A stretch of DNA of 64,000 bases from Dicaeum eximium (taxonomy: Eukaryota; Chordata; Aves; Passeriformes; Dicaeidae), in contig VWZP01005656.1 in the NCBI GenBank assembly GCA_013396995.1, forward strand, positions 724,472 through 788,471, read 5' to 3'. This document shows positions 1-12,914 of the stretch, one piece after another (within the stretch, counting starts at the first letter, position 1; every line of letters begins with the position of its first letter). A program made the position numbers and the translations under genes. The notes under the pieces are model-generated. The model searched no databases and had not been told where the DNA came from. It worked only from the letters and a program-made list of their open reading frames with translations.

Positions 1-429
1 CCATCAGTGATTGCAGGTAGACCTGGAGACAGCAAAGGACTTTATAATGAAAAAGAAGAGGGAGAAGGATCCAGAAGATTGAGTATTGATGTAAAACCAA
101 CACAGTGTGCTTGAAGTGTGAATGGGGTAGTTCTAAGAGTGTGTTATGTTGGCCAAATTGTTTGTCTCTAATCCGAGCGTACAAACAGTAACTCCAAGCT
201 GGTAGCACATGGGACCTGCTCCGGGTGTCTGTTGGAGTTTTAAGGACAAGGGGAGCAGTTAGACATTTAAGGCAGGACGTGTAGAAGAGGAAAGCAGGGA
301 CCCTGGGGCAGGCGGGATGTGTGGGATTGAAAGATTTTTAAGGACTCAAGAGCACTTGGAGGTTGCCAAATTAGTAGCCACAGTGCTAAAATGATGGTGA
401 AGGTCGCCATTGAGTAAAAATACCACTTG
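1..429. other. Unassigned non-coding sequence
   Basis: I see no exon, repeat family or regulatory element I can name here. Short open frames are present on both strands but lack any recognisable protein. Confidence 0.4.
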
Positions 430-2060
430 TGTCGGACATTGGTAGTAGTCGTGACAACTTTTGCAGTCCACCATCGGCGGGGGTGAAGGGCATGAGGCGT
501 CTGGGGCTGGCCCTGTGGTGTGGGGCTTCCTGGGCAGATGGACCACAAGGGGCTGTGCACTCGTGCCTGCCGGCGGGGGCTTGGGGACGCTGGGTGGTAG
601 AGACCCAGCAGGGCTAGCCCAGTGAGAAAACAAAAAAAAGAAAAAGCGACGGGTTCTGTGGGGCCTGCACCACCGCTCAGGGGGAGTGCAGGAGTGTACA
701 GGAGTTTTTTGAGTGGAGAGGACCGCGTTTGTCCCAGGGCTGTGACCTGTGGCGGGGTTCCGATCGCCTCACACCGAGAGTTGGTGTGGGACTCCACGTG
801 GAGCACCGGGGTCGAGGTGGCCGGGCCGGCCCCCGCGGTGTGGGGCTTCCCGAGCGGGCAGGCCGCGGGGCCTGTGCGTGCGTGCCTGCTTGCGGCGCTG
901 CCGAAGTCGGGGCGGACTTGGTTGTGCGAGGTTTTTGTGGACCGCGGGAGTCAGGGGCCCAGCGGTGGTGAGAGACAGGCTGGGAGTTGGGGGCTCCGAG
1001 TGGTGTGCGGGTTTCCCCTGTGGAGCCCATCAACATACACCCCTGGGGCTGGGGCACTGCAGGGATGGGAGGCAAAGCCGCGGGCAGCGAGGGGGTCTGC
1101 GGGCATCAGCTGGAGCGGCTTTCACTGAGTGCAGGAGTGCCCACGTGGGCAGTAGTGAGCCAGGGAGGTGCCCGGTGCGGTGGCTGCCGGCGGTGCCAGC
1201 CCGATGGGCGGGTGGCCATGGTGGTCGGAGGTCCTGCGGCTTGGGGCCGCTGTTCCGCCGGTGCGGGCAGTTGGTGGTGAAAGCCACGCCAGTGAGCCAA
1301 AAAACTTTGAGGCGTAGTGCCGTGGGCGGCGGGGACCGCAGGCAGCAGAGCATGGCTTACGCTCGGCTCTGCCGGGGAGGTCGAAGGCTGTTTGTTGCAG
1401 GAGGCGAGTCTAATAGCGTCGCATTTGCATTTCCAGTACACACGATCCCAGCCGGGCTGGGGGGGACGGGACGGCAAGGACCCAGAGCCAAAACTGCACG
1501 TGGCGCGGCTGGTGACTAGAGGCCAGCCAAGGTGCTCCCGGGCAGGGGTGCAGGGTCCCTCGCAGCTCCTCTGTAGAACCCGCTGGCATGGGACCGGGGC
1601 ACCACGTGGGTGGTGGCGCCCAGAGACTGGCGGTGCTGCGGGACACAGTCTGCGTGGAGACCGCTGAGAGTCGAGAACTCCTGGTTGTGCAGGCGCTTCT
1701 CCATGACCCTCCAGTATGGGGCTGAGCAGACGCAGAGCGGGGATGTGCAAGGGCACAGTGCCAGCTCAGTGGGGAGGGGCAGCAGCTTGGGGTGCTGGAT
1801 GCCATCACGTGCAATACATCAAGCAGTAGGTGCCTCTTGGGGGTGACCCGGCGCCATGGGCTCGCCTGTGTAGAGCTGCCCTATGGCGACTCAGAGATAC
1901 CGGGGGCAGTCGTGCCCGGTGGGGCTGGCCCGGGGGCACCAGGCTGCAGAGCCTTCCCTGCGACGTTCACCAGCGTGGAACTGCGTGAACATGGGGGAAC
2001 ACGCAGGCAGCTCAGCAGTTGCTCGAGCTAGTATGACGAGAAGGGGGCTGGGGCACTGAG
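430..2060. repeat. GC-rich, CpG-rich block with weak ~320-335 bp internal repetition
   Basis: This stretch is much richer in G, C and CpG than the following AT-rich DNA. A stretch at 512-590 is similar to 832-900: both contain tgtggggcttcc followed by a related cgtgcctgc segment, about 320 bases apart. A cagtgag plus A-rich segment at 619 recurs near 1290, about twice that distance. This suggests an old, diverged tandem repeat. Overlapping open frames occur on both strands, as expected in GC-rich DNA, and none resembles a known protein. It could also be a CpG island of an unseen upstream promoter or a decayed retroelement. Confidence 0.35.
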
Positions 2061-2734
2061 GCTCACAGGTTTCCACGCTTTCCCCTCAGTATAAAGTGAC
2101 ACGAATGCAGCCCCATGTGAGCTGCTTCTGCCGGTGTTCTCAAAGTGGAAATGAATGTTTTGCTTTTATTTTCCAAGAAGAAGGCAAAGCTTCTTCTTCC
2201 ATATTTTTCCCTTTCTTTTCTTTCTTTCTCTCCCCTTCTAACTAATCAGAGAGACAAGTTCTGTCTGGAAAGCCTGTAGTTAGAATGAACTGTGAACTAC
2301 CCTCCACAACAATAGAGACCACAAGTACCCCCCTTTAGTTGAAAGGTACATCTTAATGATACCAGACAGAGCTGAGCTGTTCTTTCTGTGTGAGGTTTGA
2401 TGCCCTGTCTGATTGTATTGAATAATTTAAGCAATTCAGGAGTTAGTTTATACTTACTGTGCTGAAATTGCTCTTTGTAAGAGAAGTATCAAGCCCCAAG
2501 GAAAAGCAGAACAACAAAAAGTGCTCAGTTTAGTGCCCTGCTGCCTTTAGGTAAAGTAAGAGGCAGGAGGCAAGAAACCAACACATTCTTTCTTTGACTT
2601 TTCCTTTAAGACAGCACTGTCTGTTCCCATCCCAAAGGCACAGAGAGTAAAATATTGCCTGGAAGTAGTAAAGTAGTAGCAGGCAGTAGAAGTCCTACTA
2701 CTCTCTTTCCAGAAGAGCTCTTGGGAGTGCTTAC
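2061..2734. other. Unassigned non-coding sequence with pyrimidine tract
   Basis: A CT-rich tract (tttcttttctttctttctctcc region, about 2205-2238) is the only notable feature. No exon is recognised. Confidence 0.4.
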
Positions 2735-3360
2735 ACGTATGTGCCAGGGTGTACATGTGTACCAAAGTGTGTGAGTGTGCACATACAGTACCAGTGTGTG
2801 CCAGTGTGCATAGCTCTGTGCACACACAAGTGCCAAAGGGTACGCGTGTTGTGTGCACTACTGTGTGCATGTGTGTGAAATTACTCCCTCTCAGGTGTGA
2901 CTTAAGTTTGTGTAAACCCTGTGTTTGTAAGTGTGCACAGACTCTGCAAGTGTGAGCAGGGCCCTGTGTAAGATATGTGTGTTGATGACATTACATATAT
3001 TAGTGTGCACAGATTTATGTGCTAGTGTTAATGTACACAAGTCCGCATATGAGCAAATCTCGTGTTTGTGAGCACATGTGCATTAGTAGAGACTGTATAT
3101 AAGTGTCTCTACAGTACATGTGTGCTGGTGTGTGCAAGTAGAGCATACACAGCTCCATGTGTGTGTGCAAGTGTGTGCTGGCCAAGGCTCTACGCCAGTA
3201 AACAAGTACCTGTGTGAGTGTACTAGTTCTGCACATACCCCTATGTGCAGTCATGGGCTGAGCAACCCAGAGACACAGCTCTGATACCCATCTCCCTGCT
3301 GTCCCACATAAGAAAACAGATGTGTGTTTGTATGTATTTATGTGTATGTATCACTTCTGA
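2735..3360. repeat. Degenerate TG/CA-rich minisatellite
   Basis: The + strand is filled with irregular variants of gtgtgca, gtgtgtg, gtgcacat and gtgccagtgtg. The units vary in length and sequence, so this is an old decayed (TG)n-derived array, not a clean microsatellite. Open frames here reflect the repeat composition and are not genes. Confidence 0.75.
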
Positions 3361-3784
3361 GCTCTAATGAACTCATTCTCATAGATTGATAGACTAACAT
3401 TATTCCCCATATTATTATGTTGCTGTACTTTGTGAAAGACAAGTGAAAGCCTCAGAAGACTACATGCTTTAAATAACTGTTTAAGTAACATTTTAAACAG
3501 CTTTAGCCCTCAAGGAAGGAGGGGATCGCCCAAAGAGGGAGTTTAGTGGCAGGAGAGATCGCCCAAGATGGCCATGTAAGAACGGAAGTTATGGAGAGGT
3601 TTCTGTGTATCCTCTCACCTCTGCGCTGGGCTTTCCAGAGCCACGCCATCCCCAAGGGAATTAATTTCAACTGGAAAGGAGACCTACCAAGGCTCACAAA
3701 CACTTAAAATGACCCTGCTCTCCCGGTTCAGGGTGAGATAAGGAAGAGCAGGAACAGCTCTGAGTGCAGTGGTGTGGTGGTTCT

Positions 3785-3801
3785 TTCACGAGGGGTCACC
3801 A
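3785..3801 (-). other. tRNA-Trp-like retroviral primer-binding site
   Basis: On the - strand this reads tggtgacccctcgtgaa. It closely matches the 3' end complement of tRNA-Trp, the primer used by avian leukosis/sarcoma-type retroviruses, with a small difference in the middle. It lies just downstream of an LTR-like segment in the same orientation, where a primer-binding site belongs. Confidence 0.5.
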
Positions 3802-3802
3802 G

Positions 3803-4245
3803 TTGTGGTTGTTTCCCTTGGGCATATTGACTTTGACTCCAGTATCAGAAGGCTTAAGAAGGTTTTATTATGATGGCTCCATATTCAGGCTGAGGCTTAA
3901 TGCATAGTACAATGCTTTCTTCTTAGTGCTTAGTACAAAAATGCTTAGAGCCCAGTGGTAACACCTCTCTATATCATTGGTTGAAAGAAAGAAAGAGAAA
4001 CCATATCTATTGTTGTGAGAACAGGATAGAAAAACACCACCTGTGTCCCTGAGAGGGAACACAGCTCAGAGATTGTTTATAAATCTGCTGGGAAAGTGAG
4101 GTTTCCCTTGGGAAGAAAAACCTAGCAAACCTGCAGTATGAAATTGAGGAATTACCAAGGTGACACAGTGGGCTCTGTTTGTAAATGAACTCGAGCACGG
4201 GGAGTGCTGAGCAGCTCTCGAGCTCCCTGCGTGGCAATGGGGCCT
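3803..4245 (-). mobile_element. Endogenous retrovirus LTR remnant (minus orientation)
   Basis: Read on the - strand, this segment has a TATA-like tgatatag near 3970. An AATAAA polyadenylation signal lies about 100 bases further on at 3864-3869. A tRNA-Trp-like primer-binding site starts immediately after the segment. That order is the LTR plan. No gag, pol or env frame follows toward lower coordinates, so only a truncated 5' LTR end remains. The outer boundary is estimated from the last LTR-like sequence. Confidence 0.5.
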
Positions 4246-4439
4246 GCAGGGGACTAAGATGAAGGGTTTAGAATTGTTGTCTGCAGAAATTTAACCAAGT
4301 GACCACAAAGAAAGCCAAAGACTGCTGCCAGCACTCAGAGTTGTTCAGCAGCAAAAGTTGAAAGTCTCCAGGTACTCCTGGAGCCGAGTTAAACCTAAGC
4401 TCTAGAAGCCTTGGGTTCTTGTACAGCTCCTGTAGGACA

Positions 4440-4735
4440 GCAGAAGGGATGACGATGAACTAAATCTCACCCAATACACAGACAGTGGGACAGGGTAGGG
4501 GAAGCAGCCCCTCACTGCACTGTACCCCAGCCTGGGGACAGGGACAGCAGTGGCTGCGCTGTGCTGCTGAGGCTCATCCCCATTCCTTGGGCTGGAAGCT
4601 GCTCTGTCTTATCCAGCAAGGCCCCCCAGTGTGACCTCTCTGCAATGACTGTCCTTATTTAATCCTGCTGTATTTTTGTTAAGGTTTAATAAACCTTTTA
4701 AATTTTTAAAGTGAGCAGTTGTTTCTCTGACTCTA
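4440..4735 (+). mobile_element. Probable solo LTR remnant (plus orientation)
   Basis: The segment ends with an AT-rich stretch containing an AATAAA signal at 4688-4693 followed by an A/T-rich tail, a layout like the R-U5 part of avian LTRs. The upstream part is GC-richer. No terminal TG...CA ends or target-site duplication could be fixed by eye, so family and limits are uncertain. Confidence 0.4.
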
Positions 4736-7700
4736 GAAAGTGAAAATGGAGCAGCAATAGCTTGACAGCTTCCTCTTTCAAAGGCACTTCCCTGGTTACC
4801 CTTCTTACATGCTCACCCTTCTGGAGGCAGTTCTGCAGAGCTGGAAATCATAATATTTTAGATTTCCCCCAGATGAGCTAGAAAGACTTAAACATGCAGA
4901 AAATGAGGAACAGGAGAGAACACTTAAAGAACGTTTTTTAAAAAATCCCCTAAATCTCAGTGTGAAGATATGAGTACATTTTCAAACAATTGAAGAGTTC
5001 TGTCCCTCAGCTTCAAACAATCCTGGGACCAGGAACACACATCATTTTAAATAGACAAAATATTATAAGCAGTTGATGGCATTAAAACAGAATGTTACAA
5101 TTACTTAAAAACAGGAAACACAATTACACTCTTCAGAGACAGCTTCAGTTTCAAGCTGAGCCTTTGAAGGAAGGCTAAATAGCCATCTCAGCTTAGGTGC
5201 TAATTGTTAAACTGGTGAAGCTGGGTGAGAAGCTAGTTTTCAGTAAAGCAGGGAATAGCCAGATAATTATCACTGATTTAATGGTCCTGTGGATAATTAA
5301 GCCACATGGATCCAACGCCTGTGGATAATTAAGCCGCATTGGCTTGACTCAAATCCTAGAAAAAATTTGGAGTAGAAGGTAGAGAACTTAAAGATGACTA
5401 GAGTGGAGTAAGGAGATTATTTGGCAGAGTCAAGGTCACTATCTTTGCTTGTAATGAAAAATTAGCAAGCTGCACAGTAGAGCCATGTGGATAACCAAAT
5501 AACTGGAAGAAAAGTAATTTATATTTAGGAATTCTACAGGCTCAACTTGTTCACCTGAGCTGAGAGATGATTAGGAACTTACTTGCTCATCCAAGCACCT
5601 CTCAGGAGGGGAAAAAGAAAGTAAATGCATTTTCCACAATGAAGAAGAAGGTTTAGAAGGATTCAGTTCCTAGAAATTGAAATAAGCCAAATTTAGAGCA
5701 ATTAATTACGAAAGACATTATCACTTGGTTCAGTTAAGCCTGAAATACTGAAATCTAGGTAGGGTCTCCAGCCTGTCCTGGAAGAAATCAGACCATGTGA
5801 TCCCAATGGTTTTGTTTGCTTTTGCAAGCTGTAGCTTCATTACAGCTTTTCCCCCTCCTAGGTATTTAGCAGCACTTTGTTTATCCAGTCCTGTTCTGGG
5901 GATTTCAGGCTACTTTCTCAAGGTTCCTCTAAATTATGGGTTCAGTAGTCACTTCTAAATCCATTGCAAACACAGTAAAGAGCACAATACATTCTGGTAC
6001 AGGCCACATCCCTGAAACCATTTAAAAGAGCCACATCATTTTTCCCCATCCCTGCAAACAGGCTTTAGAATTCTTGATTCCCTGGGCCTTTTCCACCTGG
6101 GTAGAACACAGCTTATATCAGAGTTACTTCTTTAGATGTTAGTTCTGTCTAAGCATTTCTGTTATTAATCTATTTCTAGTTTTAAGATTCACTCCATCCT
6201 CAGTTGTGGCATCTGACATCTGTATGGAAAGTGAGACAAGGCTCCAACCCTTCATAGGGCTTTACATGCACCACCACACTGGATGGTTCCTGGGAAGGTG
6301 CAGTTTTGTCTGGTTTGGGGGCTCTTTTTGAATCTGTGTTAGTCTGGAATATAAGAAGTGTCAGAGCAGAATGACTGACAGACATCTAATTCATTCCTAA
6401 ATTTCCCTGACTTTGCAGATTGAATAACTATCTCCAGACAAGGACTGCAGTGCTTCCCTACCCTGCACATGGCAAAGGTCTCTCTTACGTCTCCTCTGAA
6501 CCATTTGCTGGGTAATTCAAACCTTAGCTTGTTGTTCTGTCCATCCTGAACAAAGAACAGAGCATCTGAGCAGAGATGGCTCTAAATAGGCAGCAGGAGA
6601 GAGGAAAACAAGCAGAGTCATTTATCTGGAGTTGTAGAGGCTGTGATGGACAAGTTTTTCTTCTAAGAGGACTCTTCCTTTTCAGTCTTACCACAGCTGT
6701 CTCTGAAAGCCAGTGGGTCTTGGCTCCTCGCTGCCATAAAGTGTGATTCCCACCTTTTCCACCTGGAATTTGAGCTATGATGGCCCAGAGAAGTCAACTG
6801 AAGATCCTCCAGAGGGAAATTTGGTTTTTTTTTTTCATTTCCAGCCCATCCAAGCTCAAGTGGTTTTGGTCTAAACAGTCTGACATATGCCTAATTACAG
6901 GGGGCTTGATAAACCAGCATAACTGTCAGAGAAAAATAGGCAGAGGGTGTTTTGAGAGTCTGTGCTGAGCTGTCCCCTCCCTCACACACGCACACACAGA
7001 GTTAAAAATGGTTGCATTTATATTTATGTACACAATAATATATATAGCATCTGTAAACCAGGGGTTTAAAATATATGCAAAGCCAGTTATGCCTGTCATT
7101 GCATATTCCTGCACATGGCAAATCTTTTTATATTGTCTGAACTTCCTAACTCCTCTGTAGGCATCAAGGAGCCACAAATATTTGGAGATCATAGGAAGGA
7201 TTGATGCAAAAAAGGCAACTTTTGCCAGTGGAGTATAAGGAAATTGGGTGTAAAACACAGGACCACTGGAGGTGTTGCTGGATCACCTTTTATCTCAAGC
7301 AATTATTATTATTATTTGCTGGCATAGACTCTGACTTACACACCTTTTTGCTCCACATGGGTGACCAAAATTGGACATGATTCTCTAAATGAAGACCAGT
7401 AGGTGCATAAAATATTAAATGCTTTCATATTTCAGTTACAAAATACTTCTCTAGACACACCCTAGAATTCAACTGCCTTTTTATACACAGCTGCATCATA
7501 TTCTGACTCTTGGTCATGCTATGAACAATACAGCCAATTCTTCTATAATTTGAAATCCAGAAGTCATTGCCTTCAGAAATGGATGGTTTTTTGCTCTCAA
7601 GGTAAAGTGTTTGAATGTGACCTCTGCACTGTTGCATCTCATTCAGTTTCACTGCTTCATTCCTCAGGATTATCCAGGTGGAGATGCTGAGGACAAAGGT

Positions 7701-7872
7701 AGGGAAGCAATAAAATTGTGCAAGGAAAAAACTAAATACATGGCAGGCAAGAAAAAATTGCCGAAATGGAATTTTGTCAAAAGTTACAGGGCACAGTGGA
7801 TGGCAGAAGATGAAAAAAAACCAGAAAGTATGACTAGAAAATTGAAATAAAAGGAGCATGAAAAACACGGTT
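4736..7872. other. ASIP distal 5' flank, no gene seen
   Basis: AT-rich non-coding DNA. A short direct repeat (cctgtggataattaagcc at 5285 and again near 5319) and a small (TTA)n run near 7303 are the only repeats noticed. No exon is recognised. Confidence 0.4.
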
Positions 7873-8224
7873 CACTTTCCTGTTAAAATTTTAAAGTTTC
7901 TCCACTTTCCTGTTAAAATTTTAAAGTTTAATAAAGGACAAAAGGAGACAGAGACAGTAAAGCAAAGATCACGGCCGGGTGCGTCCTGGCACTCAGCCAA
8001 GAGCACAGCTGCTAGTTTGGGAAACACCATTTTTATACCATTTCTATTACATCAGCCTGTTGCATATTCATAGACTCTTATGCATATCCACAAACTAGTT
8101 TACATATTCCAGGAACTGTTTAGCATGGCTCCTCCTCGGGTCCGCCTTTTCAGAGCGTGTGTGTTTCTTGGTTGTGGTTTTAGTCCATTTTATCCTCACC
8201 TCCAGGTCTTGGGTCTTGTCCACA
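7873..8224 (-). mobile_element. Solo LTR (minus orientation) with duplicated 3' end
   Basis: On the - strand the element starts with tgtggacaagaccc at 8224. It has a TATAAAA box (plus strand ttttata, 8031-8037) and an ATTAAA signal at 7927-7932, about 100 bases downstream, as in an LTR. The last part, cactttcctgttaaaatttt plus a few bases on the + strand, occurs twice in tandem with a period of about 30 bases (near 7873 and 7903). No internal retroviral coding sequence flanks it. Confidence 0.55.
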
Positions 8225-10420
8225 TTGTCTTCAGACAATGAGTGCTGAGAGTTGGCACATCAGTAGCAGGGTCCTCATCAGATGTTCCTTGGACATTATC
8301 CCAACCAAACAGGCATATCAGCTACCACTACTGCTATGTCTAAGGTTTTGTTAATAGCAGAAATAAAAGCAAAGTTATTTTAACATTGTACATATAGAGT
8401 CCATTTTAATATTTGCAAAAAGCCAGTACTATAGTATGTATCTATAACAGGAGCAAGAAGGGTAGATTGGGTTCAGTAAGTTAAAAAACTGTTAAAGTTA
8501 AAATTGCCCAGAAACAGCATATTGCATCAAACACTACAGAATTCTCTCTGGTGCACTCCTCTCTTTACAACAAACACAATTCATTTTAGTGAACTGATTG
8601 TGAGGACAGTATAGAGGAATTAGAGAAGACACAGTGTCTCTAGGACCAGGCCCCTGTACTTGGGAATGACAAAAAAAATACACAAAAGACCAGACAGAAC
8701 CTGGAAGAAAGAACCAGAGGAATGAGAATGAGCTGAGAAAAGGCCTCCAATGCCACTTGTCAGTTTGACTTTGGTCAATTGTATGTTACAGGCTTTTTTT
8801 CAATGTAAGGGTGAAAAGGAGCAGAAATCTGGATGAAACACACTGGCATCCCATAGAAATCCCAATCTTAGAAATTCATGTCCCTTTTTTTCTGATTGTA
8901 AACAAGTGACGATGACAGCATTTTATACAGATGAATAATGATTTAAACCCATTTCATTAAAAGGGAAACTGAGTTCTTTCAGCCACCTGGCCGCTGCAGG
9001 GAGGAGTTTGGTGTCCTGCCATCCCACCATGGTCCGAGTGAGGGTCTTGCACAGGCAGCAGGAATGTTCCTGTCTGGCAGCATCTGAGCACATGGATGAA
9101 ATCCCTTACTGCAGGGGGTGTAAAAACCAAGCTTCACTTGTAACTCTGCCTCCAGGGTCATTCCTGGGGAGCCTAAGGGAAAATTATGTGGGCTGGAGGA
9201 GAACATTAGCTGGTAGCTTTAAGTAGAGGTATTAGAGGAAAACTAAAAATAGCCTCAACTGTTATCCTTAAAAGAAAAAAGACTTGGACCTAATTTTGTT
9301 TGAAAGTCTGAAAAAATTTGATTTTCGTCTACAGACCTGGCTGTCTCCATAGACAGCACATGGATCAGTTTTAACCACACCGAGTTTATATTTAGACCCA
9401 AGCACCACAACAGAGTGCTTTGCATTTTTTAAAAATTAGCCAAAATGCAAAGGTAGGAGATGAAATAATGAATGAAGTGTGAGACTGGAACACTCTGGGA
9501 ACCTGCTTTCCACAACCATGGGCAATTTTTTGTGAGCAAATCAGAAAAGAGAAGTTAGAATGAAAAGTGCCCAGAAATAAGTACACAAACAAGACAATCC
9601 AATAGTGACATTTATCCTGGCTCTCAAATAACGAAAAACAGATATTGGGGGGTGGAATCAATAATCATTGACTGACAAATAAGGAATCATGTTCAGAACA
9701 AGCACAACATCTCTTGCAGTTTGTGTAAATGCATTTGTGCAATGATTACTGTAGTTATGTTAAGAGTTAATCTGAATTCCAGATTCAATGTCAAAACCCA
9801 GTAGGATTAGCATTTTACTGCTCATGGCTTCCAGAACAGCTGAGTTTGGCAGACCTGGGGTAAAATTATAACCCCAGTGATCTGAGCTAATGAAACACAA
9901 ACCCTGCAGAGAGATGTCCATGCAAGCACTGGGGTTGGCAGTGGCCACAACATTTCTCTCCAGGCAATGTAGTGGTATTTACTGTCCTGACTCTTGCTGT
10001 GCTGCAGAAAAGAGGAAAACTGGGAGTATATTGAGGGTTTCTATTATGATCAGTAGCAGATGGGGCTAAGTGGGATATCTTCCAAAGGGAAAAGCCAAGT
10101 ATACTGAACCTGCACTGAATGTCAAGTGGAAGAGATGGATGTGCATGCAGAGACCTCCCTTACTGGGAAATAGCCTTCCCCTCTCCTGGCAAAGTCACCA
10201 AAGGTGAAAAGATTAGAAAACATTTGGAAATTGGGCTTCATGAGCAATCCCAGAGAAAGCCCAGAGAAAGCCTCAGTCTGTGGGCAGGCTGTATAACACA
10301 ACCTGTTTGGGGCCTCCTCCAGCAAGATGAACAGTGGCACAACTGCCAAGTGGGACTCAAGTAAAACATTAATAGATCCAAATGCTGAGGAAAACATATT
10401 CCCTGGTGTAGAATAATAAA
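8225..10420. other. ASIP distal 5' flank, no gene seen
   Basis: Non-coding DNA with scattered short chance frames. No repeat family or exon is recognised. Confidence 0.4.
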
Positions 10421-10600
10421 ATCATAGAATCACAGAATGATTTGGGTTGGAAGGGACCATAGAGATGATCGAGTCCCAGCCCTGCCATGGGCAGGGAAAC
10501 CTCCCACTGGACCAGATTGCTCCAAGCCCCGTCCAACCTGGCCTTGGACACTTCCAGGGATGGGGCATCCATTACCTGCAAAATTAGAAATTCCTTTCAT
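10421..10600 (-). mobile_element. CR1 LINE fragment (3' end)
   Basis: The segment begins atcatagaatcacagaatga and continues with tttgggttggaagggacc, the reverse complement of the CR1 3' end. The element is in minus orientation and 5'-truncated. The ggccttggacacttccaggg block is also CR1-typical. Confidence 0.9.
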
Positions 10601-12914
10601 TTTTGTTCTTTTGGATGTGCTCAAGAATTTGCCTTTTGCAATTGGATTTGAAGAGCATGAAAATTTAATTCTGAAATGGTCTAAGAACTAAGACCAGAAC
10701 ACGACAGGGGAACAGAAACATGCTGGTTTTTCCTTTCTCATGCTTCCACAGATCCACTTCAACACGTGAAGGGCAGACCCCGCCCTAACCCAGCTGGAAT
10801 TGAGCATGTGTTGAGTTTATTTCCAATCTGCAGAGTCACATTTCCACATTAAGGTTTCACTCAACTTTCCTCTTATTTTAATAGTATGGGAAAAAAAGGC
10901 AGATGTGCTGTGTGGGGATGGCAAAGAGCCATCCAGGGGGGATGGGAGAACATGGGGAGGGGATTGAGAAGTTCAGGTGTCCACCCAAACACCAAAAACT
11001 CTCTGCAAGGTCTGGCCCTGACACTATTCTCTCAGAGGTGTATGCAAGCCCATGCCAAAAAGGGGCACTGAGATTATCAGCCCAGTCCCCCAGCACTGAG
11101 TGAAACAAGTGAAATTCAGTGAGATTTAGGTCAGAATCCAAACAGAGCCACCAAGTTGTTCTGTGGTAACACAGTTTCAATCCATTTCAATTGCACAATT
11201 TGCATCAATTTCAATTTAAATTATTTAGTGGTTTAAGAAGAAGTAGCAGCTATTCCTTTGATTTTCCTCATGTGTTTTCACATCTTTACAGCCCTGAAAA
11301 AGCACCTATCTTTTCTGTGTATTCTGTGCAGTCAATCCTAAGCTGTTGTTAGGGAAGTTGCAAGGCAGAGGCAGCCCTGTGGCTGGGTCAGCTGAGCTCT
11401 GCCTGGGGCACTGCTGATTCCCATTTGTCTCAGGGGGATCCATTCCTTTCCCTCCAAGTGCTCCTTAACTCACCATTTCCCTTTTCACTGCTATTCCTTT
11501 GCTGAAACCTGATGGTTGAGGTGGGATTGCTCTGCAGACTGGATAGGATGGTTCTAGGTGACCATGGAATTCCCTCAGGAGATCCTCAGTCATCCCATTA
11601 ACTTCCATGTTTCATTTCCCAAATTTTTGTCTCTCACCCCCTAAAAATCTCAACACTTTTCAAGGCAGCCAGTAATTCTTGTTTTTTTTCCCTTGCATTC
11701 CCTTTCTTTTCTATCCTCTCCTATGGTTTAGTGGGCATGGTGGTGTTTGTTCAAAGGTTGGACTTGGTGATTTGGACTTCTTTCCCAGCCTTAATGATTC
11801 CAGGATCCTTTTCAAAGCAGAAGCTCAGCAGCCCAGTGTAGCTGAAGATTTACTGTGTGCTGTAAAATGGTTTTCTTTATAGGTCTTTGTTCACCTACTT
11901 TAACATCTCTTTTTCCCAAGCAGCTGTTTTCAGCTCTATATAAAGATGCTGATTAATTTGTGACTAAATCTGAAGTTGTCAGAAAATCTGCCTAAAGAAA
12001 ATCTGTCTCAACTTATCCCTTCCAGTGTTCATGGCAGACTTTTTTCATTAATGTCTTACACTCTTCACTCTGTTGTGGCCGAAGATAAATCTCTGACCAG
12101 AGTGAAATTAGCTGTGACAAGAAACGAGTTCTCCTCCAAAGTGTTGAATATACTGGGGTGTTTCCAAGCAAACCAAATTTCCATGAAGACTTTTAATATG
12201 ACACCACAAAAAAAATTGACGAAAAAGAGAAAAAAGTTGTTTCCCATCATCTGCAATTTTCCAAATTTACATTCAGGAAAAAATGTTTGTGAAAGACAAC
12301 AATTGGGGTAAGATTAAAATGCTTTATTTACATATTGAATCTAATCATCCAAAGCAAAGAGGCAATGGCACAGAAAAGGGTACTGTGATCTCTGACGACA
12401 GTCAACAAACTTTTCAATGTCTCCCTTAGTTTTGGTTTTAAATCAAATTCTGCCATTCCCTTGACAATCAAGACCACTGCAACATATTAACTATTTCCTT
12501 ACATAATTTGCTAAACTGCAGGTAAATTCACTGCTTAAATTTCATCGCTGGGCAAGACTAAGTCTCCAGAACCAAAAATTTAAAAATCATATGTTAAAGT
12601 TCTCGCACATTTTAGTAACATTAGGGAAATTGGAACCCTCCTCTCAAGATTCCACTATTAAAGCTATTTACTTTTAAATTGTTAGGGGCTTAAAAGGAAA
12701 ATAAACTTTTAAATTTAAGGGCTCAGAGAGAAACAGATGTGAAGATAGCTAAAGGTAAGGAAAATAGTTTGATTGCTTTAATCAGCATTTGATGAGTCCC
12801 AGAATGAAAATAAAGGGCAAAATGGAAAAGTAAACCTCTCTTTAATGCCAGAAAAAGAAAACAAACTTAGGGAAGGGTTTTGCAATATGATGCAAAAGGG
12901 GAAACCCAAGATTA
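10601..12914. other. ASIP 5' flank, no gene seen
   Basis: Non-coding sequence. A TATATAA-like string occurs near 11936, but no linked exon could be supported. Confidence 0.4.

Noticed and set aside
749..1756. Overlapping 216-256-residue frames in the left GC-rich block
   Set aside because: Several frames are open on both strands at once, as expected from low stop-codon density; none resembles a known protein.
2606..3254. Frames rich in H, T, C and V in the TG-rich array
   Set aside because: Translations of the degenerate TG/CA repeat, not genes.
1..8000. Search for EIF2S2 or RALY exons, the mammalian neighbours of ASIP
   Set aside because: No lysine-rich EIF2S2 or RNA-binding RALY exon could be recognised on either strand.
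11930..11950. TATATAA-like string
   Set aside because: No initiator, exon or donor nearby could be supported; AT-rich surroundings make it likely by chance.
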